A stretch of DNA of 64,000 bases from Haematobia irritans (lineage: Eukaryota > Arthropoda > Insecta > Diptera > Muscidae), in assembly GCF_050003625.1 (NCBI RefSeq), contig NC_134397.1:276142070-276206069 (forward strand), read 5' to 3'. Below the pieces are notes generated by a model. It made no database searches and was not told the DNA's origin. It saw only the letters and a program-made list of their open reading frames with translations. How positions within the stretch are numbered: position 1 is the stretch's first letter; each line of letters starts with the position of its first letter. The position numbers and the translations under genes are program-made. This document shows, in pieces, positions 10,481 to 22,059 of the stretch.

Positions 10481-11984
10481 GAGAAAATTGTCATAATGCA
10501 ATAAATTCACAATAGAATATTCACCGATGAGTATCAGTGGAGAACCGATCAACTAAAATCTTCACCTATAAAATAAAATATCGGTTTTAGAAACAATTGC
10601 CTCCTTCAAAATTTTCTTGAACCCTTAGCGTAGTTTAGATAGGACACTTCTATGATAACATGGTATAATCTACATACATGGGTTAAATTCTTTATTTTTG
10701 CCACACAAGCAAAAATCATTAACAGTTGTGAATATTCGATGTCCATTTTATATTCCAATGAATTTTAAGCACAAAATTAAATAATTTTGTTGATTCATTC
10801 ATTTGTTGTTTGCGCATTGCCCAACTTATAAATGTACAATTATAGGTTGTTATACACACATATGGACGCAATGCAAGCAAAAGTTGCCAAGTAGGCATAT
10901 GGGTGTGTCTGTTTGTGTGTAGGGTAATGCATTATCCTAAGTGCTGTATGTGTGTATATATTTGTCAGTGTAATCACATGTGCACTCATATGTACAGTAT
11001 TTGCATTTGTATTTGTGTGGGGGATATTAAAATATCCTGATACTGGTCACATCCTTATGCGTGCACAAAAGTATGCGTGACTGCAAAAATGATAAAGGCC
11101 GATTGGAGAGAGGTTGGAGGCGGTGATAGAGCATTGCAGGATATGTCGTTTAAAAAGTTTATCAATAAATAAATTATTATAAATTTATTTTACAGATTTT
11201 ATATATTTATGTAATTAATTTTTAAAATAATCACAAATACGTTGCACAAACACAAGCGCAGCAAACAAGCGCCGACGCCAGCAAATGCCCGCCTTGCCAG
11301 AGAAAAGCTGGACAAATGAACGAGTATGTCCACAATTAATATTGCAACAGGATATACATAAACTGTTACAAGTATTCCCTACCATCCACCCATGCACAAA
11401 GATACGTACATATGGGCAAATATAGGACCTTGCATAATTTGTTCGCGTACTGTGATTTCGGCACTCATTTTGTCCGTTTTCTTTAATTATTGTTTCCTTA
11501 AATCTTAAAATTTCGATTTATACTATCTAAAGTTAAATGCAAGAAAATCAGCAGCAACTATATGATCTAGAACAATTGACCCAACACTGGTCAAAACTCA
11601 GAACATTCTAGAAAATTTTCCCAGTGTACGATATTTTTCCCCAATTTATTAAAATAATAATAATAATTTAGCAAATATATAAAGTCGTTTTTGGGATATA
11701 GTTTTTTAAGTAATAAACTCTATATTAAAGTAATTCAGAAAAATTTTAAATTTGATTTTCAATTTTGAAATCAGAACAAATGCATCGATATATCAAGTAA
11801 AGGTCGAAATACCTGACCCACTAAATCACAGTTCGCCTGGCCCAAACACAACGTAGTTCATTCTTGCTATATAACAGTTCACTTTTTTTCAGTGTTTGGG
11901 CCCATTTAAGAAACGTGAGTCACTAGAAAATTTTGGTGCTGACGCTAGATGTCAAAACTTTGTTTCAAGACAATGGGAGCCACC
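10481..11984. other. No gene recognised; TG-rich stretches
   Basis: Contains TG/CA-rich sequence around 10850-11030 (GTGTGTCTGTTTGTGTGTAG). Short open frames lack motifs. Nothing supports an exon. Confidence 0.4.
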
Positions 11985-12055
11985 GTGGTGCGATGGTTAG
12001 CATGTCCGCCTTGCATATGCAAGGTCGTGGGATCGATTCCTGCTTCGACCGAACA
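11985..12055 (+). ncRNA. tRNA-like SINE head
   Basis: Box A-like GTGGTGCGATGGTTAGC, anticodon arm CCTTGCATATGCAAGG (palindromic) and box B-like GGGATCGATTCC. Architecture resembles tRNA-Val-type genes, but the acceptor stem does not pair. Confidence 0.65.
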
Positions 12056-12300
12056 CGATAATTTGAACCCGATTAACGTCGTTTAATCGGGCTCAAATTA
12101 TGGCTATCCCAATATTTAGAAAGGGGATTCGTTTTGTGGGTTTAAGGCGAATGCTCCTAGTGGCACCAGGTCGCGTTTTCGAAGCTAAAGGCTGGCTTAA
12201 CTCGGTTTGACTCAGCGACGAGTGGCACGTTTTAACGTCGTTTAAACGGGCTCAATATCTCGAAAGGGGATTCGTTTTGTGGGGTTAAGGCGAACAAGAT
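11985..12300 (+). mobile_element. SINE-like element with tRNA-derived head
   Basis: A tRNA-like head (11985-12055) is followed by a body with a perfect hairpin (CCCGATTAA/TTAATCGGG near 12068-12091). The body also has two direct copies of a 65-80 base segment, TAACGTCGTTTAA through GGTTAAGGCGAA (about 12076-12155 and 12226-12292). The body differs from the SINE at 54492, so the same head is joined to another body. The right end is uncertain. Confidence 0.6.
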
Positions 12301-12375
12301 TCCGACATTTTTTTGCCCCATATAAGTTGCGGTCACTCTAAGCTACATACAATTAAATAATTTTCATAAAGGGGG

Positions 12376-12592
12376 ATAATTTTGTAATTTGTACAGCCAG
12401 AGAAGGAATACGATCACCTCCTAGAGCACTATGTTATTTTTATTTTAACATGATTGTCGCAATCAAATACATAACGTACCACAAAATGACATGGTTGCCT
12501 TAAACATATTATATGTTGACCGTCACAAAATAACAGTTTGCTCCAGGAGGTGATCATATTCCTTCTCTGGCTGTACAAATTACAGAATTATT
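12376..12592. mobile_element. Foldback MITE
   Basis: Arms of about 40 bases, TGTAATTTGTACAGCCAGAG onward (12383-12422) against their reverse complement (12545-12584), with one mismatch and weaker pairing further out. The internal region of about 120 bases has no coding potential. Confidence 0.8.
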
Positions 12593-12896
12593 GCCTTTTT
12601 CGAGGACCGTTTAAATGAATGTTGTGATCATGGCAGTTTATCGTATATAAACTTATTTCGAATTTTTAATAATTAAATAACGGAAACAATGATTAAATGC
12701 CTGGAGTAACAATCAGCATCTCCACTGAAAAAATATTAACCCAATATAAATGAATATGCAACCTTCATTGTAGGACATGAAATTTACCCAATGATAAGAA
12801 AAAAATTATACTGAAGACGTTTTACAGGACAAGACAACACATGAAACGTGCGTCAGCTGTTGAAATCAGTTCTATAAAATAATGAAGTTTTAATTA

Positions 12897-13826
12897 CACC
12901 GAAAGAATTTTCTTCGTAAAAAGAACGAAAAATTTCGTTAAAAGTACGAAATTTGTCATTGTTTTACAACCAAAGAAACTTTTCATTAAAATTACGAAAT
13001 ATTTCGTACTTTTTACGAAGAAAAGTTCTTCCAAAATTTTTGTAGTTTGTAAGAAAAAAATTCGTACTTTTTATGAAGAATCTTCGTACTTTTTATGAAA
13101 AATCTTCGTACTTTTTATGAAACAATTTCGTTCTTTTTATGAAATTGTTTCGTACTTTTTATGAAACAATTTCGTTCTTTTTATGAAAATGTTTCGTACT
13201 TTTTATGAAACAATTTCGTAGTTTTTATGAAAAATGTTCGTACTTTTTATGAAAAGCTTCCGTACTTTTTTTCTGAAAAATGTTCGAACTATTAGAAAAA
13301 AAATTTATAGTCGAAAGTGCATTTGGTTGTAGTTGCAAGTGTGAAAAATGACATCACTACTTTACATCTTAAGTTTTTGAATAATTTTTAGTTTTATTGC
13401 TTCACTTTTATTCATAGCGCGCTATCACCCAAATGAGAAGTAGCATAGACTTGCATAAAAAATAGAATAAAGGAATACACTCAAGCACATTATAAAAGAC
13501 AATTTAATGCCACGAACGGAAATTTTACAACTTCAATGAAACTTCTTCGTTATTTCAAAGAAAATGTTTCGTACTTTTTATGAAGAAATTTTAACGCAGA
13601 ATGTTTCGTAAAATATTCGTAAAAACTTCTTCACAAAATTCATGAAATATGAAGAAAGTTTCGTTAAAAGTACGAACTTTTTACGAAGAAAAGTTAATGT
13701 AGAATATTTCGTAGAAGTTTCGAATATTCGTAAAATGTTCTTCGTAAAATTTACGAAAACGAATGAAAATTTCGTTATTTTAATGAAGAATTCTTCGTAA
13801 AATTAACGAAGAGAATTCTTTCGGTG
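12897..13826. mobile_element. CACCG-end TIR element, copy 1
   Basis: Ends CACCGAAAGAATTTTCTTCG and AATTCTTTCGGTG, flanked by TA (12895-12896, 13827-13828). The interior is dominated by degenerate tandem repeats around CGTACTTTTTATGAAA, with a non-repetitive core near 13310-13440. No transposase. It is homologous to 54808-55691. Confidence 0.88.
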
Positions 13827-14574
13827 TATAGTCCACAATCTTTACTCAAGTATTTATTGCCATAAAATTTAGGACCCCATTTATTAAAAGTATATATATT
13901 TTTTTAAAAGCGTATAACCACTGTTTTTACGTTTATTTTTTTTTCGTTATTTATGAATTTCCAAGTAAATAATATGCTCTATCGTACGTTATGCGTATTG
14001 AAATCGTGCCTCAATACATTGTGACAATAATAAAATTAATAATAATAATAATAATTCCCACAATCAAAGGCACCAGCAACAACAAAGCCATGCCGGCAAT
14101 AACAACAAGAACCTCATGAAATGGCAATGCATTTTATTTGGTTTGGCTTTAATGTGACATTGATTTGCGCATTTGTCATAAATTTTTATGACAATTCCAA
14201 TAAAAATTAAAAACGGAAAGAACACAACATCGCTTACAGCAATCATAAATTAGCTGCAGCGAAATTTTTACTAACATATATTCCGTAAACGAGGTAGGGA
14301 ATGGTATTTGTAGCCTAATTTTGATCTGCATGCGCTTAGCAGAAATAGTGGTCCCTCCATTTCGGAATCACTTTGAATGTTTATCTATCTATCCATTGTT
14401 GTCGTCACATTTCGTATCCGATTGACGTGGACAAAGAATTTTGGTATTGATTCGTAGCCAGTGATGCATCTTCTTTAAAATAAATTCATTTTCAAGGGAT
14501 CTTTATTTTAAGGAACATTTGCCTTACTTCAAAATTTTTCGAATTTCTTTGAAAATACCACATATAAAAAAAAC
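13827..14574. other. No gene; AAT microsatellite
   Basis: Contains (AAT)n at about 14031-14055 and CAACAACAA-type sequence near 14070-14110. No exon or known repeat seen. Confidence 0.4.
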
Positions 14575-14830
14575 AAAAAAAAATAGTTTTGATCTAAAAA
14601 CACAGTTCATTTCGTTTCTGTTCTTTTCTGACTTTAAGTCTTTAATAAGATACATTTTAAAATTTCATAGTAAAAATTTAGTTCATTTTTGAAATACATG
14701 TAAAAAAAACAATTTTTTGGTGTTCGGTCGAATCATGGATTGAACCCCCGACCCATTGTATACAAGGTGAGTGTACTAAACATTGATATACGGTGGGAAA
14801 CTATATGCATGTTTCTGCTAAATACAGTTT
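14575..14830 (-). mobile_element. Decayed relative of the two-tRNA-module element
   Basis: The reverse complement matches the part right of the rightward tRNA-like module in 4770-5693 (TTCTTTTCTGACTTTAAGTC, AATAAGATACATTTTA). A tRNA-like module lies at about 14724-14800. A further piece may lie at 15268-15395. Ends are not preserved. Confidence 0.55.
14724..14800 (-). ncRNA. Decayed tRNA-like module
   Basis: On the minus strand, box B-like GGGTTCAATCCATG and a degraded box A. It is preceded by GGTGTTCGGTCGAA in plus orientation, as at 54722. Confidence 0.4.
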
Positions 14831-14861
14831 CTTTATATCAGCTCATGGGTGCCAAAAACTA

Positions 14862-15078
14862 TCACCACTGTTCTGGTTTACGAATTCGCAAAACGCAATA
14901 TTTTGATTTGCCAATAACTCGTCAACCGATACGTCTTTAGACATTAAATTTTTACAAATTAAATACCTTATCCATAAGAACAATTTGTGAAAATGTTGCA
15001 TTATATATTGTAGTGGTTCGGAAAATAAAGATTCAGAAAAATTTTTCGTTTTGTGAATTCGAAAACCAGAACAGGGGG
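14862..15078. mobile_element. MITE-like inverted repeat
   Basis: About 30-base arms, CACTGTTCTGGTTTACGAAT at 14862 and its near reverse complement ending at 15076, with a few mismatches, about 215 bp in all. No coding capacity. Confidence 0.65.
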
Positions 15079-15119
15079 GTATGTTATATAAATATAACTG
15101 TTTGCGTTGACGGTTACAG

Positions 15120-15230
15120 CCAGTGTTACCGTTGGAAATTTTTAAAAAGTCGCAAAAAAGTCGCATATTCAAAAAAAGGTCGCACAAAAAAGTCGCATAA
15201 TGATAACAAAAAGTCGCTTACATTTCTGAG
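15120..15230. repeat. Short degenerate AAAAAGTCGCA repeats
   Basis: Five or so spaced copies of AAAAAGTCGC within 110 bases. Origin unknown. Confidence 0.5.
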
Positions 15231-15519
15231 GCCTTTTAAATAATACAAAAAATGTTCTATAAAACACGAAAACAATAAAGGAACAGTCCCTTTAACATAA
15301 AAATGACATTTTTACCAAATTTTTTAAAAAAGTGTTTTTTCTCTTTGCTAAGAACTAAAAAATGGAAGTGAGAAAGATATGAAGGAAGATGAAATTATTC
15401 ATATTCATACTTTATTTGTAATTTCAAAGCCCCATGGCCAATTATAACAAAATTACACAGACTACAATTCATTCTACTAAAAAATACATAAATTAGCCAG
15501 AAAGATTTTTTCTGAATTA

Positions 15520-15663
15520 CCCAGCAAAAAATTTGGAAGGTGCACAACTTTAAAAACACTTCCAAAAATGTCCTCCCAAAGATGTTCTTTATTTTAATTT
15601 CACAGGAAGTTATTTTCATTAAATTTGTTATAACTCCCTTTTTAATATTTGTAATGGGTAATT
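15520..15663 (-). mobile_element. CCCAGC-end element fragment
   Basis: Begins CCCAGCAAAAAATTTGGAAG and matches the start of 31933-32506. It is cut by the tail of the reverse family A copy at 15664. Confidence 0.75.
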
Positions 15664-16796
15664 TTATATATACCCTCCACTATAGGATGGGGGGTATATT
15701 AACTTTGTCATTCCGTTTGTAACACATCGAAATATTGCTCTAAGACCCCATGAAGTATATATATTCTGAATCGTGGTGAAATTCTGAGTCGATCTAAGCA
15801 TGTCCGTCTGTTGAAATCACGCTAACTTCCCAACGAAACAAACTATCGACTTGAAACTTGGCACAAGTAGTTGTTATTGATGTAGGTCGGATGGTATTGC
15901 AAATGGGCCAAATCGGACCACTTTTACGTATAGCCCCCATATAAACCGACGCTCAAATTTGGCTTGCGGAGCCTCTTGGAAGAGCAAAATTCATCCGATC
16001 CTGTTGAAATTTGGTACATGGTGTCAGTATATGGTCTCTAACAACCATGCTAAAATTGGTCAACATCGGTCCATAATTATATATAGCCCCCATATAAACC
16101 GATCCCCAGATTTGGCTTGCAGAGCCTCTAAGAGAAGCAAATGTCAACCGATGCGGCTGAAATGTGGTACATTGGTTTAGTATATGGTCTATAACAACCA
16201 TGCAAAAATTTGTCCACATCGGTCCATAATTATATATAGCGCCCATATAAACCGACCCCCCGATTTGAACTCCGGAACCTCATGGATGAGCAACATTAAT
16301 CCGATTCGGTTGAAATTTGGTACGTGGTGTTAGTATATGGTCTCTAACAACCATGCAGGAATTGTAGCCCCCATATAAACCGATCTCCAGACTTGACCTC
16401 CGGAGCCCCTTGGAAGAGCAAAATTCACCCGATCTGGTTGAAATTGGTACCTGGTGTTAGTATATGGTCTCTAACAACCAATTGGTCCATACCGGTTTTA
16501 ATTATATATAACCCCTATTTAAACCGATCTCCAGATTTGACCTCCGAAGCTCATTCGATCCGGTTGAAATATGGTACGTGGTGAAATGTGGAACATTGCG
16601 CTAGTATATGGCCGCTAACAACCATGCCAAAATTGGTCCATATCGGTCTATAATTACACATAGCCTATCCCCAAAAATAATCTACCAAAATTTTATTTCT
16701 ATAGAAAATTTTGTCAAAATTTTATTACTATAGAAAATTTTGTCAAAATTTTATTTCTGTAGAAAATTTTGTCAAAATTTTATTTCTATAGAAAAT
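15664..16796 (-). repeat. Family A composite repeat, copy 3 (headless)
   Basis: Reverse orientation: tail motif TACCCTCCACTATAGG, the ATATATATTCTG and CATGTCCGTCTG signatures, several 153-bp units, then a short 29-bp array (16685-16796). The head is missing. A piece of family C (AGACTACATCAGATTTGGGA) is joined at 16797. Confidence 0.8.
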
Positions 16797-18429
16797 GGAG
16801 ACTACATCAGATTTGGGATTTATAAGATTCATATTTGTTTGAGTTTTAGAAGAATCTTAATCTTCTCGTCTAAGAGCGTTTGCAATACCACCCGACCGAC
16901 ATCAATAAAAACTAACTATGCAAATATTGCGAGAATTACCGAACGTTGGTCTAGCAAGTGTCCTACTATTACATACTTTTGAAGATTTTCCAGGTCTAAA
17001 GTGGCTAAAATAGTGTTAGTTAACCCTTCGGGTGGATTTAGCATTTCTGGCTCTTTAACTCACAAACACAATACGAACTTTCAAAGACAAATGACTTGAA
17101 CATTTTGCACAACTTCCCACAATTAAAGGTGCTACTGCATCGGAGAATATTGCTGTAAATCTATAAACTACTCCAATTAATTTCATTGAATTAAATCAGC
17201 AATATTGGCATACTCATTTCCTCTCTTGCTGTTGTCCTGATTGGGGTTTAAGAGGAGCGAACAAAATAGCAACAACAACAAATAAATGATGACAAATATA
17301 CAAATACAACGCACAGTGCGTACAATTTTTAATTAATTGATTTTACATGTTTTTTGTTGTTGCCCTGTATACGTTACACTTGTATAGTTGGAATTGGGTG
17401 TAGGGTAGAGGTGACACTGTAACAAAAATTTAAATCGCAATTCAAATCCAATCGAACGCCATATTGGTTAAGTGAACAATTTAATAATGGACAGACCATA
17501 TGAGTTCCACTCTACATTCCTCCCTTCGTTCGTTCTATGGTGATGGCATTTTTCATTATCTTTTCTTATTAAGGATAACGACAACGATTTGGTCGCCATT
17601 ACTTGAAGGATTCATTTTGATTGTCCTGTCATTGTGCCTGCAATATGAGTACTCAGCAAACACAGCTTTCGCTACACTAACAACAACACCAAGCAAAAGA
17701 GTATGACAAGAATCCAATCCAAACCGACAAGACAAGCCAGCGACCAAGTGTGCACTGAAGCATGCAACCAAGAACCAAGAAAAGGATATTCAAAATCTTT
17801 ATTCAGACAGCAGAATCAGTGGCAGCGAAGCATTTCCGTTAGGCTGTCAAGATGCAAAGACAGCTAAGCAAACATCATCAACATTTGCGTCTCGTCCCGT
17901 ATGCACATATGAATGTACCTATGTAGCTGGCATAACTTAAGAAATCCACTTTGATTCCACAGGACATGCAAGCACTTGGGTAGGTAACTCGCCCATATGC
18001 ATATGGGTATTTATGTATGGGCATTATAACCACCATCCTAGCTCCTATTTCACGATATGAAGGTATAGCTTCACTACACTTGGGAAATTTCCTAGCCAGG
18101 TATAAATGGCAAATGAACGACAATTTAAAATTATAAGGAATGTAAATCACTTAACTTTGATGGTAAATGCATGGTGATAAGATCTAAATAAAGTGGTAAG
18201 TAAATAATCATTAAATTCAAATTCGGAAAGACAACCTTTTTAGTTTGGTACAACGATTTTTGGAATAACTATTTAAACAAAAATTTTTAACAACAACCCG
18301 TTTTTATAAAAGTCCCTTTCTAACGTAACGCTTCTCGATACTTAGTAAATAGTATTTAAAAAAATACTGCAATAAGATATAGGTCGACGACATTATTGCA
18401 TACCTATATTTAAGGGAAGTTGGTAAGTT
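16797..18429. other. Short family C/A fragments, then no recognised gene
   Basis: 16797-16870 matches the family C head region near 57219, and 16885-16930 resembles the family A pre-tail. From about 16990 to 18430 I see no gene or repeat. Confidence 0.45.
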
Positions 18430-18561
18430 TACCTGATTTCAACAGACGGCTAATGTAAATCATCCGATCCGGCTGAAATTTGGTACATGGTGTTAGTATA
18501 TGGTCTCTAACAACCATGCAAAAATTGGTCCATATCGGTAAATAATTATATATAGCCCCCA
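18430..18561 (-). repeat. Family A body fragment
   Basis: One reverse 153-bp unit (ATCCGATCCGGCTGAAATTT, GGTCTCTAACAACCATGC). It is interrupted at AGCCCCCA by an AT-rich element. Confidence 0.75.
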
Positions 18562-18896
18562 CACAGAAAAAAATATCACCAAAATATTTCCAATTAAAAA
18601 GTTAATTGAAGTTGAAAATTTTTTCAATTAATAAATTAATTGATACAATTAACTTTTTAATCATGATAGAAACATTAAGTTAATTAAGTCAATGATTGAA
18701 ATTTTTAAAATGTTTAATTAAAAAATTAATTGATACAATTAACTTTTTAATCAAATTCGGAAGACTAATTCAGTTAAAAAAAGTGCTGATTTTTTTTTTA
18801 CTTTTTTAATTAAAAATGTATTTCAAACAATCATTTGTTAATCCAAATAAAAACTCTAAGCCAATCTAACTAAGTCATTAAAAATAGTTACCTTTT
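18562..18896. mobile_element. AT-rich interspersed element
   Basis: Starts ACACAGAAAAAAATATC and holds two direct copies of TTAATTGATACAATTAAC about 90 bases apart. A related stretch lies at 29320-29520 and ends near TGCTGTGTTCTGTGT. The right end is masked by the next family A copy. Confidence 0.5.
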
Positions 18897-20136
18897 TTAT
18901 ACCCTCCATCATAGGATGGGGGTATATTAACTTTGTCATTCCGTTTGTTACATATCGAAATATTGCTCTAAGACCCCATAACGTATATATATTCTGGGTC
19001 GTGGTGAAATTCTGAGTCGATCTAAGCATGTCCGTCCGTCCGTCCGTCCATCCGTCTGTTGAAATCACGCTAACTTCCGAACGAAACAAGCTATCGACTT
19101 GAAACTTGGCACAAGTAGTTGTTATCGATGTAGGTCGGATGGTATTGAAAATGGGCCATATCGGTCCACTTTTACGTGTAGCCCCCATATAAAGGTACCC
19201 TCAGATTTGGCTTTTGGAGCCTCTAACAGAAGCATATTTCATCCGATCCGGCTGAAATTTGGTACATGGTGTTGGTATATGATCTCTAACAACCATGCAA
19301 AAATTGGTCCACATCGGTCCATAATTATATATAGCCCCCATATAAACCGATCCCCAGATTTGGCTTGCAGAGTCTAAAAGAGAAGCAAATTTCATCCGAT
19401 CCGGCTGAAATTTGGTACATGGTGTTGGTATATGGTCTCTAACAACCATGCAAAAATTGGTCCACATCGGTCATTAATTATATATAGCTCCCATATAAAC
19501 CGATCCCCAGATTTGGCTTGCGGAGCCTCAAAGAGAAGAAAATTTCATCCGATCCGGCTGAAATTTGGTACATGATGTTGGTATATTGTCTCTAACAACC
19601 ATGCAAAAATTGGTCCATATCGGTCCTTAATTATATATAGCCCCCATATAAACCGATCACCAGATTTGGCTTGTGGAGCCTCTAAGAGAAGCATATTTCA
19701 TCCGATCCGGCTGAAATTTGGTACATGGTGTTAGTAAATGGTCTCTAACAATCATGCAAAAATTGGTCCACATCGGTCCATAATTATATATAACCCCCAT
19801 ATAAACCGATCCCCAGATTTGGCTTGCGGAGCCTCAAAGAGAAGCAAATTTCATCCGATCCGGCTGAAATTTGGTACATGATGTTGGTATATGGTCTCTA
19901 ACCACCATGCAAAACTTGGTTCATATCAGTCCATAATTATATATAGGCCCAATATAAACCGATCCCCAGATTTGACCTCCGGAGCCTTTTGGAGAAGCAA
20001 AATTCATCCGATCTGGTTGAAATTTGGTACGTGGTGGTAATATATGGTCTCTAACAACCATGCCAAAAGTAGTTTATATCAATCCATAATCATATATAGC
20101 CCCATATAAACCGATCCCGAGATTTTGTTTTGGAGC
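18897..20136 (-). repeat. Family A composite repeat, copy 4
   Basis: Reverse orientation with an intact tail (TATACCCTCCATCATAGGAT, ATATATATTCTGGGTCG, four CCGT repeats) and about seven 153-bp units. The head and 29-bp array are absent: it ends at 20136 against a partial SINE head. Unit-to-unit identity looks higher than in copy 1, suggesting a younger or homogenised array. Confidence 0.82.
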
Positions 20137-20187
20137 CACTTGCTGCAAGGCTGGCATGCTAACAATTGCACCACGGTGGCTCCCTAT
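20137..20187 (-). mobile_element. SINE head fragment
   Basis: Reverse-strand 5' end of the tRNA-like SINE (GGGAGCCACCGTGGTGCAAT, then TAGCATGCCAG), cut within the tRNA-like head. Confidence 0.7.
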
Positions 20188-20221
20188 ATGTCACAAAACC
20201 TAATTCAACTCTAATTTAGTT

Positions 20222-20440
20222 CACACTAATAGAAAAAGGTTCGTTATATTAACGAAATGTATCGTTAAAAGTCAATCAAAGAAACAAATTCGTTAATACA
20301 ACGAAATTTTTCGTTATTATAACGAATTTTCTGTTAATCAACGCAACGTTTCGTACTATTAACGAATATTTTCATTGTATTAATGAAAAATTTTCGTTAT
20401 ATCAATGAAACATTTAATGAAATTTTTTTGTGTGCATGGA
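20222..20440. mobile_element. Element with degenerate TTAACGAA repeats
   Basis: Repeated TTCGTTA/TAACGAA motifs in both orientations and a terminal ATTTTTTTGTGTG resemble the CACCG-end and CACGC-end elements in style. Ends uncertain. Confidence 0.4.
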
Positions 20441-20494
20441 ATTATTATGTTTTGAAAAAGTTTTTTTGACTTTAATAAATTTTTGCGTACGTTA

Positions 20495-21159
20495 CACTGA
20501 AAAAAATATTTACGTGATATTAAAGATTACGCAATCTAAATTTTAGTATGCGAAATTTACAAAATATTAAGGACAAATTTCTTTAAAATAATGAAATTTT
20601 AATTCAATTAAAGCTTATAATCCTCGCTTCAATTCTTTTTTCATTAAATTTAGGACACAAATTTTGTAAATTTGCGTCCCTCCGTTAAAGTCACATGTCT
20701 TTGAACGAAGGCTAATTTTCTTTAAAGTAAAGAAACACATTTTCGAATTAAAGAAATTGTCCTTAAATTAACTGAAATATTGAAACTTTAGATGTAAGAT
20801 AAAAGCTCTTCAGATATAGGCTAAGACTTATTTTGAGGATTTAGCGTCTTTGATTTAAAGTTTATTGGAATTAAGAAACAATTTTTTACTTTCAAGTATC
20901 CGTTATAATTTGGATTTTTAAAGTGTCATTTATTTGTACGTGAGTACCTTTATTAATAAACCGCGAAAAGAGAATGAAAATTTGATAAATGAGATCTGTA
21001 TCCAAATTTTAATTTTATTGGTCCTAGATTTAAAGCCAGATAGGTCGCTAAAAAAATTCTTTATTTTAAAGAAGCCGCATCTTTGGCTCGGAATCAATAC
21101 CAAAATCCGTAGGGGAAGGTCAAAATCTTTGGATCCAAGTAAACTTTTTTTTTTTAGTG
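20495..21159. mobile_element. CACTG-end TIR element, divergent member
   Basis: Starts CACTGAAAAAAATATTTACG and ends TTTTTTTTAGTG, with TA at 20493-20494 and 21160-21161. The right 250 bases match a fragment at 37370-37510. No transposase motif in the short open frames. Confidence 0.75.
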
Positions 21160-21501
21160 TACTTAAATAACAAAAAAGCATAAAAATTTACGAAATTCGT
21201 ATCGCCCACAAAATAGTTCAGAATTTCTTAATTTATTTTTTTCTTTCACTCACACTTCTTTTACAAGTGAAAAAAAAATTATGTTACACTATCATTTTTT
21301 TTTTTTTAAATTAACCAAAGTTTTCTAAAATTAACCAAAATGTTGCTTACTGGTGGAGTCACCGTCTAAGGTCCGCATATATCTGCGTGTTTCAAAGCAG
21401 CCCTAATTGTTTACACCGCAAACGCCGACGGACTCACTGTTTAGCTCCGTTGTAATTAAGCTAAACAGTAATGCCAATGTAGCTATTTTATAGCTATAGC
21501 T

Positions 21502-21545
21502 ATCAAAACAAAAAATTGATTTATAAATCAATTTTTTGTTTTGAT
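21502..21545. repeat. Perfect 44-bp palindrome
   Basis: 22-base arms beginning ATCAAAACAAAAAATTGA, with no spacer and no mismatch; centre TTATAA. It lies next to the shorter palindrome TAGCTATAGCTA (21491-21502). Confidence 0.95.
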
Positions 21546-21817
21546 TTGCTAAACAAATTTGTATAAATGCTCATTTCAATTTCAAATATCGGGTTGCCAT
21601 TCAGCGCAGCAATTGTTTTTTTTTCGCTAGATCTGGCTTTTTTTTCAAGTCGTTTAGCTGGGGAAAAAAACATTTAGCTTTAAGTTTTTTTTTCTAGTCT
21701 TTTTCATGACTTTTTTAGCGGACAAAAACGGTTTTTTTGGTAACAATTTGTGATATCAAAAATAATCGCGTACGCGAACTGAGCTGAGTTCATTTAAAAT
21801 TAATATAATTTAGTTAA

Positions 21818-22059
21818 CCCTCTAATGCCCAAGCCCGCCTTTAGGCGAACTTCATTTAATAAGGAAGCTTTTAGTAAAACACACCTTAAGCCAACAAAAA
21901 TGGGCAAAATAAAAAGAAAACTTATTTGAAACTATTCAAGGGGCTTTGCAGCATATGTTGAATTTTACGGTATAAATTGTTCTTGCTTAGTTCTCTTGCT
22001 TTTATGCCGTTAACATTGAAAAATTAATCAGCTGGCAACAAAATTTGGGCATTAGAGGG
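21818..22059. mobile_element. piggyBac-like MITE
   Basis: Perfect inverted ends CCCTCTAATGCCCAA and TTGGGCATTAGAGGG, flanked by TTAA on both sides (21814-21817, 22060-22063). A TTAA target and CCCT start are hallmarks of piggyBac-type elements. 242 bp, no transposase. Confidence 0.88.

Noticed and set aside
19201..19467. Repeated-peptide frame on the minus strand (MWTNFCMVVRDHIPTPCTKF)
   Set aside because: The same 153-bp repeat translated in reverse, not a gene.
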